The notes beneath the pieces were generated by a model, which was given only the letters and a program-made list of their open reading frames with translations, did not search any database and had not been told where the DNA came from. This document shows, in pieces, positions 14,933-23,647 of a stretch of 64,000 bases of DNA. Each line of letters opens with the position of its first letter. Position 1 is the stretch's first letter. The stretch comes from JBBKWU01 sp037969035 (GTDB taxonomy: Bacteria > Pseudomonadota > Alphaproteobacteria > Micavibrionales > Micavibrionaceae), in assembly GCA_037969035.1 (NCBI GenBank), contig JBBKWU010000008.1, forward strand, positions 1 through 64,000, written 5' to 3'. The translations under genes were made by a program, and so were the position numbers.

Positions 14933-16074
14933 TATGCTGCGGCTCCTTCTCCGTTTTTACTCTGAATTCTTTGCACTATCTTTGACCATGCTTCGATAAA
15001 TCCGTCAATATCGCTTTTTGTGGAATTCCACCCGAGCGAGATACGGAGCGCACATCCGAGCTCGTCATCACTTGCGCCCATGGCGGTGAGGACTTTTGAG
15101 GGCTTTGGTGAACCGCTAGAGCAAGCAGAGCCGCTAGAAACGCAGATCCCTTCGAGATCAAGCGCCATGAGTTGGGTTTGCGCAGGAAAGCCCACACAAG
15201 AGATGCAGCACGTATTGGACACGCGCGGCGCGTCATGGCCGAAGATGCGGATGCTGTTATGGGTTTTGGTGAGAAACTCTTCTAAATGCGTTCTTAGTGT
15301 TGCGAGGTTCGCGTACTCATCCATGAAATTCATGGCAAGCTCAGCAGAAAGGCCAAAGCCCGCGATGCTCGCCACATTTTCTGTGCCAGCGCGTTGGCGT
15401 CTTTCTTGCCCACCGCCATAGAGGAGCTTTGCAGGGCGCGAACCAGGGGCACAAATCAGCGCACCCACACCTTGCGGCCCGCCGCATTTATGCGCCGACA
15501 ATGACAAATAATCCACGCGCAGGGCAGACATATCAATCGGCACACGGCCTGCGGCTTGCACGGCATCGGTATGGATAAACACCTCAGGATGAATTTTGCG
15601 TGCGATTTTGGATAGTTCGGCAACGGGCTGGATCACGCCTGTTTCGCTGTTGACCATCATGATGGAGATCAACGCAGGTTTCTGTTCGGTGACCAAAGCC
15701 TCAAACGCGGCAACATCAATCAAACCGTCTTGCGTGACAGGAATTTTAATCGCGTTTCCTGCCATTTCTAATACGGCTTCGCGAACCGAAGGATGTTCGG
15801 TGGCGGTGAATAAAATGGTTTCACCGCGAAAGGCATTGATGACGCTGTTATTGGCTTCGGTTGCGCCACTATTGAAGGTCACATATTCAGGGAGCGTTCC
15901 TGCGAGGGTGGCAATTTGTCTGCGGGCTTTGTCCATTGCGGCGCGGGCAGCGCGACCATGCGCGTGAACGGATGAAGCATTCCCTGTATCGGCCATAATC
16001 TGCGCCACAAGATCGATGACCTCGGGGCGGATGGTGGTTGTGGCGTTATGATCCAGATAAATTTTCTGCGACAT
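14932..16074 (-). CDS. Cysteine desulfurase (IscS/NifS family)
   Basis: A 380-residue PLP enzyme that takes sulfur from cysteine for cluster and thio-tRNA synthesis. The PLP-lysine is K196 in SAHKCGGPQG, stacking H94 in TATEHPS, and D170 in HTDAVQ. The persulfide cysteine is C318 in SSGSACSSG, in a long loop typical of the IscS/NifS (group I) class. Neighbours are the ferredoxin downstream and an Rrf2-type regulator upstream, but iscU, hscBA and iscA are absent here. A terminator lies between it and the regulator, so it may have its own promoter or be attenuated. Confidence 0.93.
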   Translation of the reverse strand: MSQKIYLDHNATTTIRPEVIDLVAQIMADTGNASSVHAHGRAARAAMDKARRQIATLAGTLPEYVTFNSGATEANNSVINAFRGETILFTATEHPSVREAVLEMAGNAIKIPVTQDGLIDVAAFEALVTEQKPALISIMMVNSETGVIQPVAELSKIARKIHPEVFIHTDAVQAAGRVPIDMSALRVDYLSLSAHKCGGPQGVGALICAPGSRPAKLLYGGGQERRQRAGTENVASIAGFGLSAELAMNFMDEYANLATLRTHLEEFLTKTHNSIRIFGHDAPRVSNTCCISCVGFPAQTQLMALDLEGICVSSGSACSSGSPKPSKVLTAMGASDDELGCALRISLGWNSTKSDIDGFIEAWSKIVQRIQSKNGEGAAA

Positions 16075-16090
16075 GTTTAAATAAGCCTAT

Positions 16091-16115
16091 AAAAAAAGAA
16101 CCCCGCCGTAGCGGG
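16091..16115 (-). terminator. Terminator after the Rrf2 regulator gene
   Basis: On the minus strand CCCGC, a TACG loop and GCGGG are followed by TTCTTTTTTT. It lies between the regulator stop (16151) and the desulfurase start (16074), so it would end or attenuate the regulator transcript. Confidence 0.85.
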
Positions 16116-16150
16116 ATTTCTTGTGGAATCTTAGATATTTTATACGGCTC

Positions 16151-16609
16151 TTAGCCAAGCATTTCAAGCAATTTATTCATTTGTGGGTGCTCGGAAATGT
16201 TCTGCGCTGTGACGTCGGCAAGCGAGACGTGGCTCATGCAAGCGTAAAGAATAGAACCGATGTGAAGCCACAAAGCATGTGTTTGCGGGTTGCCGTATGA
16301 GCTTGGGTTCTCATCATTGGACGAGCGTTTTGCAGGGACGCAATCCTCGGCAGATGTCAAAATATCCGATACCAAAATATCATTGGCTGGTTTTGCAAGA
16401 ATGTAACCGCCACCTGGGCCGCGGTAACTTTTAACAAGGCCGTTTTTCTTCAGGCCAGCAAAAAGTTGTTCCAGATAAGACAGGGAAATATTGCCAGCAT
16501 TAGCGATTTCAGCCAATGGTACAGGATTTTTGCCATCTTTTTGTGCTAGTTCAACCATGGCCATAACAGCATAGCGACCGCGGGACGTTAGTTTTACTTT
16601 ATTACTCAT
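16151..16609 (-). CDS. Rrf2/IscR-like regulator lacking the usual cluster cysteines
   Basis: A 152-residue Rrf2-family transcription factor. The winged helix-turn-helix spans about 8-70 (GRYAVMAMVELAQ, ISLSYLEQLFAGLKKNGLV, then the wing RGPGGGYILAKP), and the dimerisation helix follows near THALWLHIG. IscR holds a [2Fe-2S] cluster through three closely spaced cysteines plus a histidine. Here only C90 and H111 of THALW remain in that region; a SSNDENPSSYGNP segment replaces the other cysteines. It may have lost iron-sulfur sensing or use a different ligand set. Location beside the desulfurase supports an IscR origin. Confidence 0.88.
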   Translation of the reverse strand: MSNKVKLTSRGRYAVMAMVELAQKDGKNPVPLAEIANAGNISLSYLEQLFAGLKKNGLVKSYRGPGGGYILAKPANDILVSDILTSAEDCVPAKRSSNDENPSSYGNPQTHALWLHIGSILYACMSHVSLADVTAQNISEHPQMNKLLEMLG

Positions 16610-16937
16610 ACTCAGTTACTTTTCTCATTTGTTAATTCGTTTTATTAAAACACTATGTCCTAATATAGATGGTTAAGTCATTTTGGCTACTTCTTTTTGC
16701 ATATACAAAACAGTATGACAAGCTTCTAACAGATAATTCCCATAAAAAGTTACGCAGTTTTCGAATGGCTGCTATATCCACATTGAATATCGGGGCGTCT
16801 AATAAAAAAATGGACAAAAGAGAACGGGATTTGCTATACAAGGCACATCACCTCGTATTTTGTTTAAACCTCTCGGGGAAAATGTTTGAACATAACGGTT
16901 ACAGAGGAAATGACTTTTTAATGATTTGGGGATTTAT
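16610..16937. other. 328-base AT-rich spacer between divergent genes
   Basis: This spacer should hold the promoters of the Rrf2 regulator (minus) and the hydrolase (plus). On the minus strand TATATT occurs near 16668-16663, about 55 bases before the regulator start, but I see no convincing -35 partner or IscR-type box. An open frame at 16669-16950 on the plus strand has no domain pattern and was not called. Confidence 0.4.
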
Positions 16938-17615
16938 ATGCCAGAAGTGATGATTAATGGACCTGTCGGTCGTCTGGAAGGACGCTACAGTCATTCGAAA
17001 ACACCGAACGCACCGCTTGCAATAGTATTGCATCCGCATCCGGAACATGGCGGTACAATGAACAACAAGCTTACTTACTATATGTTTCAAACCTTTGTGG
17101 CACGCGGCTTTTCCGTTCTTCGCTTTAACTTTCGTGGCGTTGGCAATAGCCAAGGCGTGTATGATAAAGGCGAAGGCGAGCTTAGCGATGCAGCGTCCGC
17201 ACTGGACTGGATGCAGGATTTAAACAAAAATGCGCCTTATGTTTGGGTCGCAGGGTTTTCATTCGGCGCGTGGATCGGGATGCAGCTTTTAATGCGTCGT
17301 CCTGAAGTCGCAGGATTTATTTCTGTTGCGCCACCATCTAATATGTATGACTTCAGCTTTTTGGCGCCATGCCCGACATCTGGTTTGATCTTGCAAGGTT
17401 CGCAAGACGCCGTCGTGCCGCACCATTATTCAGAAAAATTGGCAGAACGTTTACGCGCACAAAAAGGTATCGAAATTGATTACCGCCTTGTGAATGGCGC
17501 AAACCACTTCTTTAATGACAATATTCCTGATTTGATGAGCAATGTTCACGACCATATGAACAGAGCCGAGCAAGGCGGAACAAAGGTTCCAGCAAAGCTG
17601 ATTAAAGCGGCATAA
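16938..17615 (+). CDS. Alpha/beta hydrolase (COG2945-like)
   Basis: A 225-residue cytoplasmic hydrolase. Landmarks are the oxyanion-hole region VLHPHPEHGGTMNNK, the FRGVGNSQG strand-turn, the nucleophile elbow GFSFGAW, an acidic residue in GSQDAVVP and the final catalytic His in NGANHFFND. This matches the small hydrolases often found beside iron-sulfur regulator genes in alphaproteobacteria. The natural substrate is unknown. I chose the ATG at 16938, since the upstream TTG (16926) lies within the likely leader. Confidence 0.88.
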   Translation: MPEVMINGPVGRLEGRYSHSKTPNAPLAIVLHPHPEHGGTMNNKLTYYMFQTFVARGFSVLRFNFRGVGNSQGVYDKGEGELSDAASALDWMQDLNKNAPYVWVAGFSFGAWIGMQLLMRRPEVAGFISVAPPSNMYDFSFLAPCPTSGLILQGSQDAVVPHHYSEKLAERLRAQKGIEIDYRLVNGANHFFNDNIPDLMSNVHDHMNRAEQGGTKVPAKLIKAA

Positions 17616-17640
17616 GCGAAAATCTCAAAATAAGAATAAT

Positions 17641-17671
17641 AAAAAAGCCGGACATGATGTTCCGGCTTTTT
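17641..17671. terminator. Bidirectional terminator
   Basis: GCCGGA and TCCGGC enclose an 8-base loop, with six A on the left and five T on the right. It lies between the converging hydrolase and bcp genes and can serve both strands. Confidence 0.88.
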
Positions 17672-17715
17672 GCTTGTTTGTTTGGGTGGGTGGATGATGT
17701 CGGGCGAGGTCTGTT

Positions 17716-18198
17716 CTATGCCGCCGCCGCCTTTGTATTTTTTATCGTGGCAATAACGTCTTCGACGTGGCCATCGACTTTGACTTTGCGCCAGATATTT
17801 TGAATTTTTCCGTTTTCATCGATTAAGAATGTTGAGCGTTCAATGCCCATATATTTTTTGCCGTACATGCTTTTTTCGCCCCATGTACCGTAATCTTCAC
17901 ACGTGGTGCCGTTTTCGTCGGAAGCCAATGGGAAGTTCAGATCATATTTGGCTTTGAATTTATCATGCTTAGCAACGCTGCATTTTGAAAGGCCGATTAC
18001 CTGTACGCCTGCTTTGTTCAGGTTCGATAAATTGTCGCGGAAGCCACATGACTCTGTCGTGCAGCCGGGTGTGTCATCTTTGGGATAGAAATAAAGAACG
18101 ACTTTTTCTCCGCGTAATTTGGACAGAGTGATTTCACCGTTTCCGTCGGTTGGTAGTGTAAAGTCGGGGGCTTTATCGCCGATTTCCAATGACGCCAT
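17716..18198 (-). CDS. bcp: Thiol peroxidase Bcp (peroxiredoxin Q)
   Basis: A 160-residue thioredoxin-dependent peroxidase that reduces hydrogen peroxide and organic hydroperoxides. The peroxidatic cysteine is C46 in DDTPGCTTESC and the resolving cysteine C51 lies five residues later, the arrangement of the intramolecular two-cysteine PrxQ class. The YPKDDTPG motif and the ERSTFLIDENG strand with the conserved Arg are intact. AAAGGAG precedes the ATG. The poly-Ala tail is unremarkable. Confidence 0.95.
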   Translation of the reverse strand: MASLEIGDKAPDFTLPTDGNGEITLSKLRGEKVVLYFYPKDDTPGCTTESCGFRDNLSNLNKAGVQVIGLSKCSVAKHDKFKAKYDLNFPLASDENGTTCEDYGTWGEKSMYGKKYMGIERSTFLIDENGKIQNIWRKVKVDGHVEDVIATIKNTKAAAA

Positions 18199-18277
18199 AA
18201 TTTAATCTCCTTTATTGCTTAAAATCAGAGTCGTAATAGAGTACAACATGATATCTTAGATAATAGAAGTCAATTTT

Positions 18278-21200
18278 ATGAGCGCCAGAGCAACACAAAT
18301 TATAAAGAAAACAGCGATTATCTCTCTTGAGGTTGTTGCTGTTTTGCTTTTGATATTGGCTATTGTTGTCGGCGTTTTTGCGTGGCGCATGACATCGGGC
18401 CCTGTGGATGTCAGCTTTGCCAAAAAATATATCGAGAACGCCCTGCATGATGCCGATAACAATGTTGAGATTACGTTTTCCGAAGTGTTGGTGCATTGGC
18501 CAAATATCAAGGACTCATTTTATCTGACGCTGCACGACATTAAATTGCGCGAGAGAAATAAGAAAATTGCCGAGATCGGGACGTTAGATATTGCCCTGTC
18601 TCGCCCGCATTTATTGATTGGACAAATTAAACCGATACAGATTGTTTTGGATCGTCCTTCCCTGCATTTGGTGCGTACAGAGCAAAATGGCATTGCTTTA
18701 TTTATTGATGATACCGCTAGCGAAGTCCCTGAAGAAATAAAACCTGAAGAGGCAATTGACCGCACGGAAATCGTAAAAATCCTTGATGATGTGTTAGTAC
18801 CAAACAATGAAAACAGCAAAGCACCGTCTTTTCTAAGACAGATGCGCTCGCTTGAAATCAAGAATGCGCAAATGGTTGTCGAGGATCATGTGATTGGCAT
18901 GACATGGTATCTGCCAGACATTAACCTAACCTTTGCCCGCGATGATATGGGGTTGATTGCAACAGGTAGTGTTGACCTGCCCGGTGGCGGCGGCGTTGAT
19001 GGCGCATCAAATATTCAAGCCGATATCCGTTACGGTAAGGATAGCAAAAAATTCGATATGCGCTTTTACGTGCAGGATTTTAATCCGCATTTTCTGTCTG
19101 AAAAAATCGAGAGCCTTGAGTTTTTGAATAAGCAATATGTCAGCCTAAACGGTGATATTAAATTACAGCTTTCGCAAATGCTTGATCTCGAAACAGTTGA
19201 AATGATGGTGTCTTCGAATGCGGGAAGGTTGACGCTCGATGGTATTTATAACGAACCATTTCGTTTCCAAAGTGCCTATCTGGATGCCTTTTACGATCAC
19301 AGCGAAAAATTTTTAGATGTCCGTAAAATCAGCCTGCTTGCTAATGATATAGAGATCAATGTGCAAAGCCCTATCCGCTATGGCGAAGATAAAGTCGCTG
19401 CTGCCATTACGGTGACTATCCCTGAAATTCAGATGGATAAGGTCGCGGCAATTTGGCCGCACGAGCTTTTAAAAGGCGAGCCAGCGGAAGAATGGATGCT
19501 GGAAAAACTTTCTGACGGGCGCATTCTAGAGACACAAGTAAGTCTTGATTTAATGGCTGAGAATGTTGAGGGCGAAAAAGCGGGTGAGAAAACATGGAAT
19601 GTTGAAACCGCCAATATTACAGCGGAATTTACGACAGAAAATATGAGCGTTGATTATCGCGCCCCACTTCGCAAAATCACAGCAGCCAATGGCAAGGGTG
19701 TTATGGCGGATGATGTTTTAACGATCAATGTTGAGAACGCTAAACTAGGTGATCTTGAGGTCGGAAAAAGCAAAGTTGTGATTGATCACGTGATCGAAGA
19801 GGGCGTGGGCAACGCCAATATTGATATCAATCTTAAAGGGCCTGTGAAATCGATTTTTGATTATATCAAGGATGAGCCGATCAATAAATCTGCCTCCGAC
19901 ATCGGAATTGATGGCGGTAAGGTGAAAGGTACTGCGGATTTAAACGTCAAAATATCCTTCCCCACCGTGAAAGATTTACCCGTCGATGATGTAAAGGTCA
20001 GCGCGACAGGAACATTAACCGATGCATTTTTGCCGGGTGTTGTGCGTGGGCTTGACCTAACGGGCGGCCCTTTAAATCTGAAATTGGGTGGTGGTGCCGT
20101 TGCGCTGAGCGGTAAGGCCAAACTTGATGGACGCCCTGTGGATCTGAAATGGCAGGAGTTTTTGGAAAGCAAAGGCAAGCCGTACGTTACGCGCGTTGAA
20201 GCAAAGTTGGTGGCTGACAAAAAATTGCGCGATCATTTTGGCATTGGTTTGAATGACTGGATCGAAGGCGACATCCCGATTGATTTGGTGTTCACTGAAT
20301 ATGAAGATGACAGCGCAATCATCGATATTAAGGGTGATTTGACCCCTTCTGTTTTGATGATTGATCCGTTTGGTTATACGAAAGCAAGCGGTGCTTCGGG
20401 TTCTTTCTCCTGCACAGCCGTATCCCAAGGGCCGTACATGAAGGAAATTAAAAACCTGAATGTGACAACCAAGGAGCTTGACTTAAAAGACGGGCGGCTT
20501 GAATTTGAAACGATCAAGGGTGAGAGCGTTTTAAAACGTGGTACGATCAAGAGTGTTAAGCTTAATGAGAATGATCTGGATATCGGCTTTGAAATCGGCG
20601 CGAGTGATCTGATTAAAATGGACATCAAGGGCGCCTTTTTGGATGCGCGCCCGTTTTTGGCAGAAAAAGAACAGAAAAAACCTCAATCCCAAGAAGCAAA
20701 AGACCCGTTTATCGCTTCTGTCGCAGTTGATAGAATGCGTACTGCCGATAACCGCCTGATTGAGCGGGTGAAGCTTTACATCGACCTTGATCGGCAATCT
20801 GCCGTGAACCAACTTGAAATGGATGCTGTCGCGGGTAAGGGCGAAATTTACCTGCGGCTGAAGCCCGATCATAACGGTTACATGACGATACGGCTTGAAG
20901 CAGGTGACGCGGGCGCAACGCTACGGGCGTTTGATGTTTATGAGAACGTGAAGGGCGGTAAGTTGCTGATTGAAGGCAAAGCCAAAACAACCGATAAAAA
21001 AGATATTTTATATGGCAAAATTACGCTCGGTGATTTCAGGGTGATCGATGCGCCTGTTCTGGCGCGGCTTTTGGGTGCAATGGGGCCGACCTCAATCCCG
21101 CAATTGCTGAACGGTGACGGCATTTACTTTGCTAAGCTTGAATCAAAATTTGATTGGCACATTCGTTCTGACGGTGATCTGTATGTTGTGAATGAAGGGC

Positions 21201-21478
21201 GGACATCGGGGTCTTCGCTCGGTCTGACCTTTGAAGGCACGATTGATAAACGCAAAGATTTCATGGCGCTTAAAGGCACGGTTGTGCCTGTCTCGATGCT
21301 TAATAACATGGTGAGCGATATTCCGATTATCGGTAGCGTTCTTGCGGGCGGCAAAGACGGCGCATTGCTCGCGGCGACCTATAAGATCGAAGGCCCTGCG
21401 AAAACGCCCAAAGTCAGCGTAAACCCACTAGCGGCCCTTGCCCCAGGGTTCTTGCGTAAGTTGTTATTTGAGGAATAA
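18278..21478 (+). CDS. Large AsmA/YhdP-like envelope protein (DUF3971-type)
   Basis: A 1066-residue protein with one N-terminal membrane helix (about 14-36, VVAVLLLILAIVVGVFAW) and a very long periplasmic part of repeated beta-strand character, for example 'GD-L-V' and 'KV-G-A-L' patterns. The C-terminal region (LGDFRVIDAPVLARLLGA and later ILAGGKDGALLAATYKIEGP) matches the AsmA-like C-terminal module. Proteins of this class are thought to bridge the inner and outer membranes and move phospholipids. The short ribosome-binding region is weak. It stands alone, divergent from bcp. Confidence 0.85.
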   Translation: MSARATQIIKKTAIISLEVVAVLLLILAIVVGVFAWRMTSGPVDVSFAKKYIENALHDADNNVEITFSEVLVHWPNIKDSFYLTLHDIKLRERNKKIAEIGTLDIALSRPHLLIGQIKPIQIVLDRPSLHLVRTEQNGIALFIDDTASEVPEEIKPEEAIDRTEIVKILDDVLVPNNENSKAPSFLRQMRSLEIKNAQMVVEDHVIGMTWYLPDINLTFARDDMGLIATGSVDLPGGGGVDGASNIQADIRYGKDSKKFDMRFYVQDFNPHFLSEKIESLEFLNKQYVSLNGDIKLQLSQMLDLETVEMMVSSNAGRLTLDGIYNEPFRFQSAYLDAFYDHSEKFLDVRKISLLANDIEINVQSPIRYGEDKVAAAITVTIPEIQMDKVAAIWPHELLKGEPAEEWMLEKLSDGRILETQVSLDLMAENVEGEKAGEKTWNVETANITAEFTTENMSVDYRAPLRKITAANGKGVMADDVLTINVENAKLGDLEVGKSKVVIDHVIEEGVGNANIDINLKGPVKSIFDYIKDEPINKSASDIGIDGGKVKGTADLNVKISFPTVKDLPVDDVKVSATGTLTDAFLPGVVRGLDLTGGPLNLKLGGGAVALSGKAKLDGRPVDLKWQEFLESKGKPYVTRVEAKLVADKKLRDHFGIGLNDWIEGDIPIDLVFTEYEDDSAIIDIKGDLTPSVLMIDPFGYTKASGASGSFSCTAVSQGPYMKEIKNLNVTTKELDLKDGRLEFETIKGESVLKRGTIKSVKLNENDLDIGFEIGASDLIKMDIKGAFLDARPFLAEKEQKKPQSQEAKDPFIASVAVDRMRTADNRLIERVKLYIDLDRQSAVNQLEMDAVAGKGEIYLRLKPDHNGYMTIRLEAGDAGATLRAFDVYENVKGGKLLIEGKAKTTDKKDILYGKITLGDFRVIDAPVLARLLGAMGPTSIPQLLNGDGIYFAKLESKFDWHIRSDGDLYVVNEGRTSGSSLGLTFEGTIDKRKDFMALKGTVVPVSMLNNMVSDIPIIGSVLAGGKDGALLAATYKIEGPAKTPKVSVNPLAALAPGFLRKLLFEE

Positions 21479-21531
21479 TTCCGTGTAATACGAAATTTGA
21501 CAGGGTGAAACTGTAATGATATTTTGGCACT

Positions 21532-21957
21532 ATGAATGATACAAAATTAACAGATCTATTGACGCTTGCCAAATTCACCGATGATTGGGGTTTAGCCGTA
21601 AAAGGTAAAGTGAGCACGCTTGCTTTTGTTGGGATTTTAGGCAGAAAAGTAATAATGGATCGTATCCAACCACAATCTGTTTACACAGCATTAGACGAGT
21701 CTGCTTATCAAGTTGTTAAAAATGGTAAGTCGACCAAGCCGCATTCAGAGCAAGTGGAAGCCATCCGTAAAGCTTTAAAAAATCGTGATACAAACACAAA
21801 AATTATTGGGATATTTAACAGAGCTTCGTTTGCTGTCCATGATTTTGGCGATAAAAAATATAGCCACGAAGAGCTTTCTACGCTCCAAGCCACAGCCGAG
21901 CGGGAAAATCTGCGCGGCTTGGGAAGCTTGGTAAAGGCCGTGATGAAGCTATCTTAA
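21532..21957 (+). CDS. Hypothetical protein, 141 aa
   Basis: Soluble basic protein, family not recognised. It has a helical N-terminal part (TKLTDLLTLAKFTDDWGLAV), a central predicted strand region and a polar C-terminal helix (HEELSTLQATAERENLRGLG). No Shine-Dalgarno sequence is visible before the ATG. It sits 53 bases after the AsmA-like gene and 4 bases before the converging tyrS stop. Coding character is modest, so the call is tentative. Confidence 0.55.
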   Translation: MNDTKLTDLLTLAKFTDDWGLAVKGKVSTLAFVGILGRKVIMDRIQPQSVYTALDESAYQVVKNGKSTKPHSEQVEAIRKALKNRDTNTKIIGIFNRASFAVHDFGDKKYSHEELSTLQATAERENLRGLGSLVKAVMKLS

Positions 21958-21961
21958 GTAT

Positions 21962-23212
21962 TTACTGTCTGACTTTAACCAAAGCATGCTTCTTTTTGCC
22001 CGCAGAGAGCTTGATATAGCCCTCTTCGGTTAAATCGGCATCGGACAGGCTTAATTCCGCATCATCGACCTTGTTGTCGTTTGTACGGGCGCCACCGCCT
22101 TGAATAAGTCTGCGGGCTTCGCCTTTTGAGGCAACAAGTCCAGCTTCGATCATTAAATCAATGAACGGCACACCTGCGGATAAGCGTGCACCATCAATTT
22201 CGATGCTTGGTAAATCATCGCCGACGCTGCCTTGCTCGAACACTTTTTGTGCTGTGGCTTGGGCATCGTTTGCGGCCTCAATGCCGTGGCACAGTTTTGT
22301 GGCTTCAAACGCGAGCACTTTTTTGGCCTCATTAATGTCTTGGCCTTCGAGGGCTTCGAGCTTTTTAATCTCATCCATCGGTAAAATCGTGAAGCGGCGT
22401 AGCAGCGTGCTGACCATCACATCATCCACATTGCGCCAGTATTGGTAATAATCATACGGGCTGAGCATCTCGCCATTCAGCCACACCGCACCATTAACAG
22501 TTTTACCCATTTTCTTGCCATCAGGCGTGGTGAGAAGGGGGGCGGTGAGCGCAAATAATTGCACGCGATCTGCCTTGTGACCCAAATCAACGCCGTTGAT
22601 GATATTACCCCATTGGTCAGAGCCACCCATTTGAACGAGCGTGCCGTAACGGCGGTTCAGTTCAACAAAATCATAACCCTGCATGACCATGTAATTGAAT
22701 TCGAGCAAGGAAAGCGGGCTTTCGCGCTCAAGGCGTGTTTTAACGCTATCAAAGGACAGCATACGGTTGATCGTAAAGAAACGTCCAAAATCACGCAGAA
22801 ATTCGAGATATTTTAAACCATCGAGCCAGTCATTGTTATTGACCATCAACGCATCACTTTTGCCGTCGCCATAGTTCAAAAATTGTTTGAAGCAGGTGTT
22901 TTGGATGTGCGTGATGTTGTCATTAATGGTGTCATCATCCATCAATTGGCGCTGCTCGTCCTTGAAAGACGGATCACCAATTTTTGATGTGCCGCCGCCC
23001 ATTAATGTAATGGGTTTATGGCCGCATTGCTGAAACCAGTACAGCATCATGATGCCCGTCAAATTCCCGACATGCAGGCTTTTGGCTGTGGCGTCAAAGC
23101 CGATATAAGCGCTTTGCGACCCTTCGCATAATTTTGCGTCCAATGCTTCTAGGTCGGAACATTGGTGGATAAAGCCGCGCTCTTGCAGTATATTTAAAAA
23201 GTCTGATTTCAT
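21962..23212 (-). CDS. tyrS: Tyrosyl-tRNA synthetase
   Basis: A 416-residue class I synthetase that charges tRNA-Tyr. The HIGH signature appears as HVGN in SLHVGNLTGIMML and the KMSKS loop as KMGKT. The active-site FNYMVMQGYDF and QMGGSDQWGNI segments bind tyrosine and the adenylate. A C-terminal S4 RNA-binding domain (about 345-410, EARRLIQGGGARTN) is present, so the protein is full length. It is divergent from anmK, but a GIY-YIG gene and repeats have been inserted between the two. Confidence 0.96.
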   Translation of the reverse strand: MKSDFLNILQERGFIHQCSDLEALDAKLCEGSQSAYIGFDATAKSLHVGNLTGIMMLYWFQQCGHKPITLMGGGTSKIGDPSFKDEQRQLMDDDTINDNITHIQNTCFKQFLNYGDGKSDALMVNNNDWLDGLKYLEFLRDFGRFFTINRMLSFDSVKTRLERESPLSLLEFNYMVMQGYDFVELNRRYGTLVQMGGSDQWGNIINGVDLGHKADRVQLFALTAPLLTTPDGKKMGKTVNGAVWLNGEMLSPYDYYQYWRNVDDVMVSTLLRRFTILPMDEIKKLEALEGQDINEAKKVLAFEATKLCHGIEAANDAQATAQKVFEQGSVGDDLPSIEIDGARLSAGVPFIDLMIEAGLVASKGEARRLIQGGGARTNDNKVDDAELSLSDADLTEEGYIKLSAGKKKHALVKVRQ

Positions 23213-23228
23213 AATTTTTCCGTTTTTC

Positions 23229-23306
23229 TGTCATCCTGAAGGAATGAAATGACTGAAGGATCTGTGTGTTTTGGGAACTAGATTCTTCGCGTTGCTCAGA
23301 ATGACA
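23229..23306. repeat. Palindromic dispersed repeat (imperfect inverted repeat)
   Basis: TGTCATCCTGAAGG...GAAGGATCT on the left is an imperfect inverted copy of AGATTCTTCGCG...CAGAATGACA on the right. This TCATCCTGA/TCAGAATGA element is common in alphaproteobacterial and other genomes and yields a spurious CHSEQREESS-type translation on the minus strand. A half copy in the same orientation lies at 23600-23629, beyond the GIY-YIG gene. Confidence 0.8.
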
Positions 23307-23314
23307 TTTTTTCA

Positions 23315-23599
23315 TTACCAATCGTTGGAAAGATCATCCCATTCGGGGTTTATAGATTCTATCAAATGATTTTTCTTTGTTCGTAACCATCCTTTGATTT
23401 GTTTCTCACGTTCTATTGCTGCCTTTATATCAGAACAATCTTCATAGTAAACGAGTTTTGTTAGATTGTATTTTTTGCTAAAGCCGTCAACAAGCCCCTG
23501 TTTGTGTTCGGCTATTCTGCGTTCTAAGTTATTTGTAACGCCCGTATACAAAACACGATTTGATTTATTCGTTATCATGTATGTGTAATAGTTATTCAT
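23315..23599 (-). CDS. GIY-YIG single-domain nuclease (UPF0213-like)
   Basis: A 94-residue protein made of one GIY-YIG domain. The YTYMITN strand stands for the GIY motif and LYTGVTN for YIG; the conserved Arg is in NNLERRIAEH and the metal-binding Glu in AIEREKQIKGW. Members are small endonucleases with no settled physiological role. The gene lies between two copies of the same palindromic repeat, and its start codon sits at the edge of one, which suggests it travels as a cassette. It splits the divergent tyrS/anmK pair. Confidence 0.88.
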   Translation of the reverse strand: MNNYYTYMITNKSNRVLYTGVTNNLERRIAEHKQGLVDGFSKKYNLTKLVYYEDCSDIKAAIEREKQIKGWLRTKKNHLIESINPEWDDLSNDW

Positions 23600-23629
23600 T
23601 GAGATTCTTCACTTCGTTCAGAATGAGCA
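23600..23629. repeat. Half copy of the palindromic repeat
   Basis: TGAGATTCTTCACTTCGTTCAGAATGA matches the right arm of the element at 23229-23306 in the same orientation. The two copies thus flank the GIY-YIG gene as direct repeats of roughly 25-29 bases. Confidence 0.7.
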
Positions 23630-23647
23630 TATTAAAGGGAAATATAG

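Noticed and set aside
16669..16950. Plus-strand ORF of 93 residues before the hydrolase gene
   Set aside because: It has no ribosome-binding site, overlaps the hydrolase start in another frame and lies in the divergent promoter region.
23094..23321. Minus-strand ORF of 75 residues starting MVMKKCHSEQREES
   Set aside because: It is a translation of the palindromic repeat at 23229-23306 read into the tyrS 5' end; there is no gene here.
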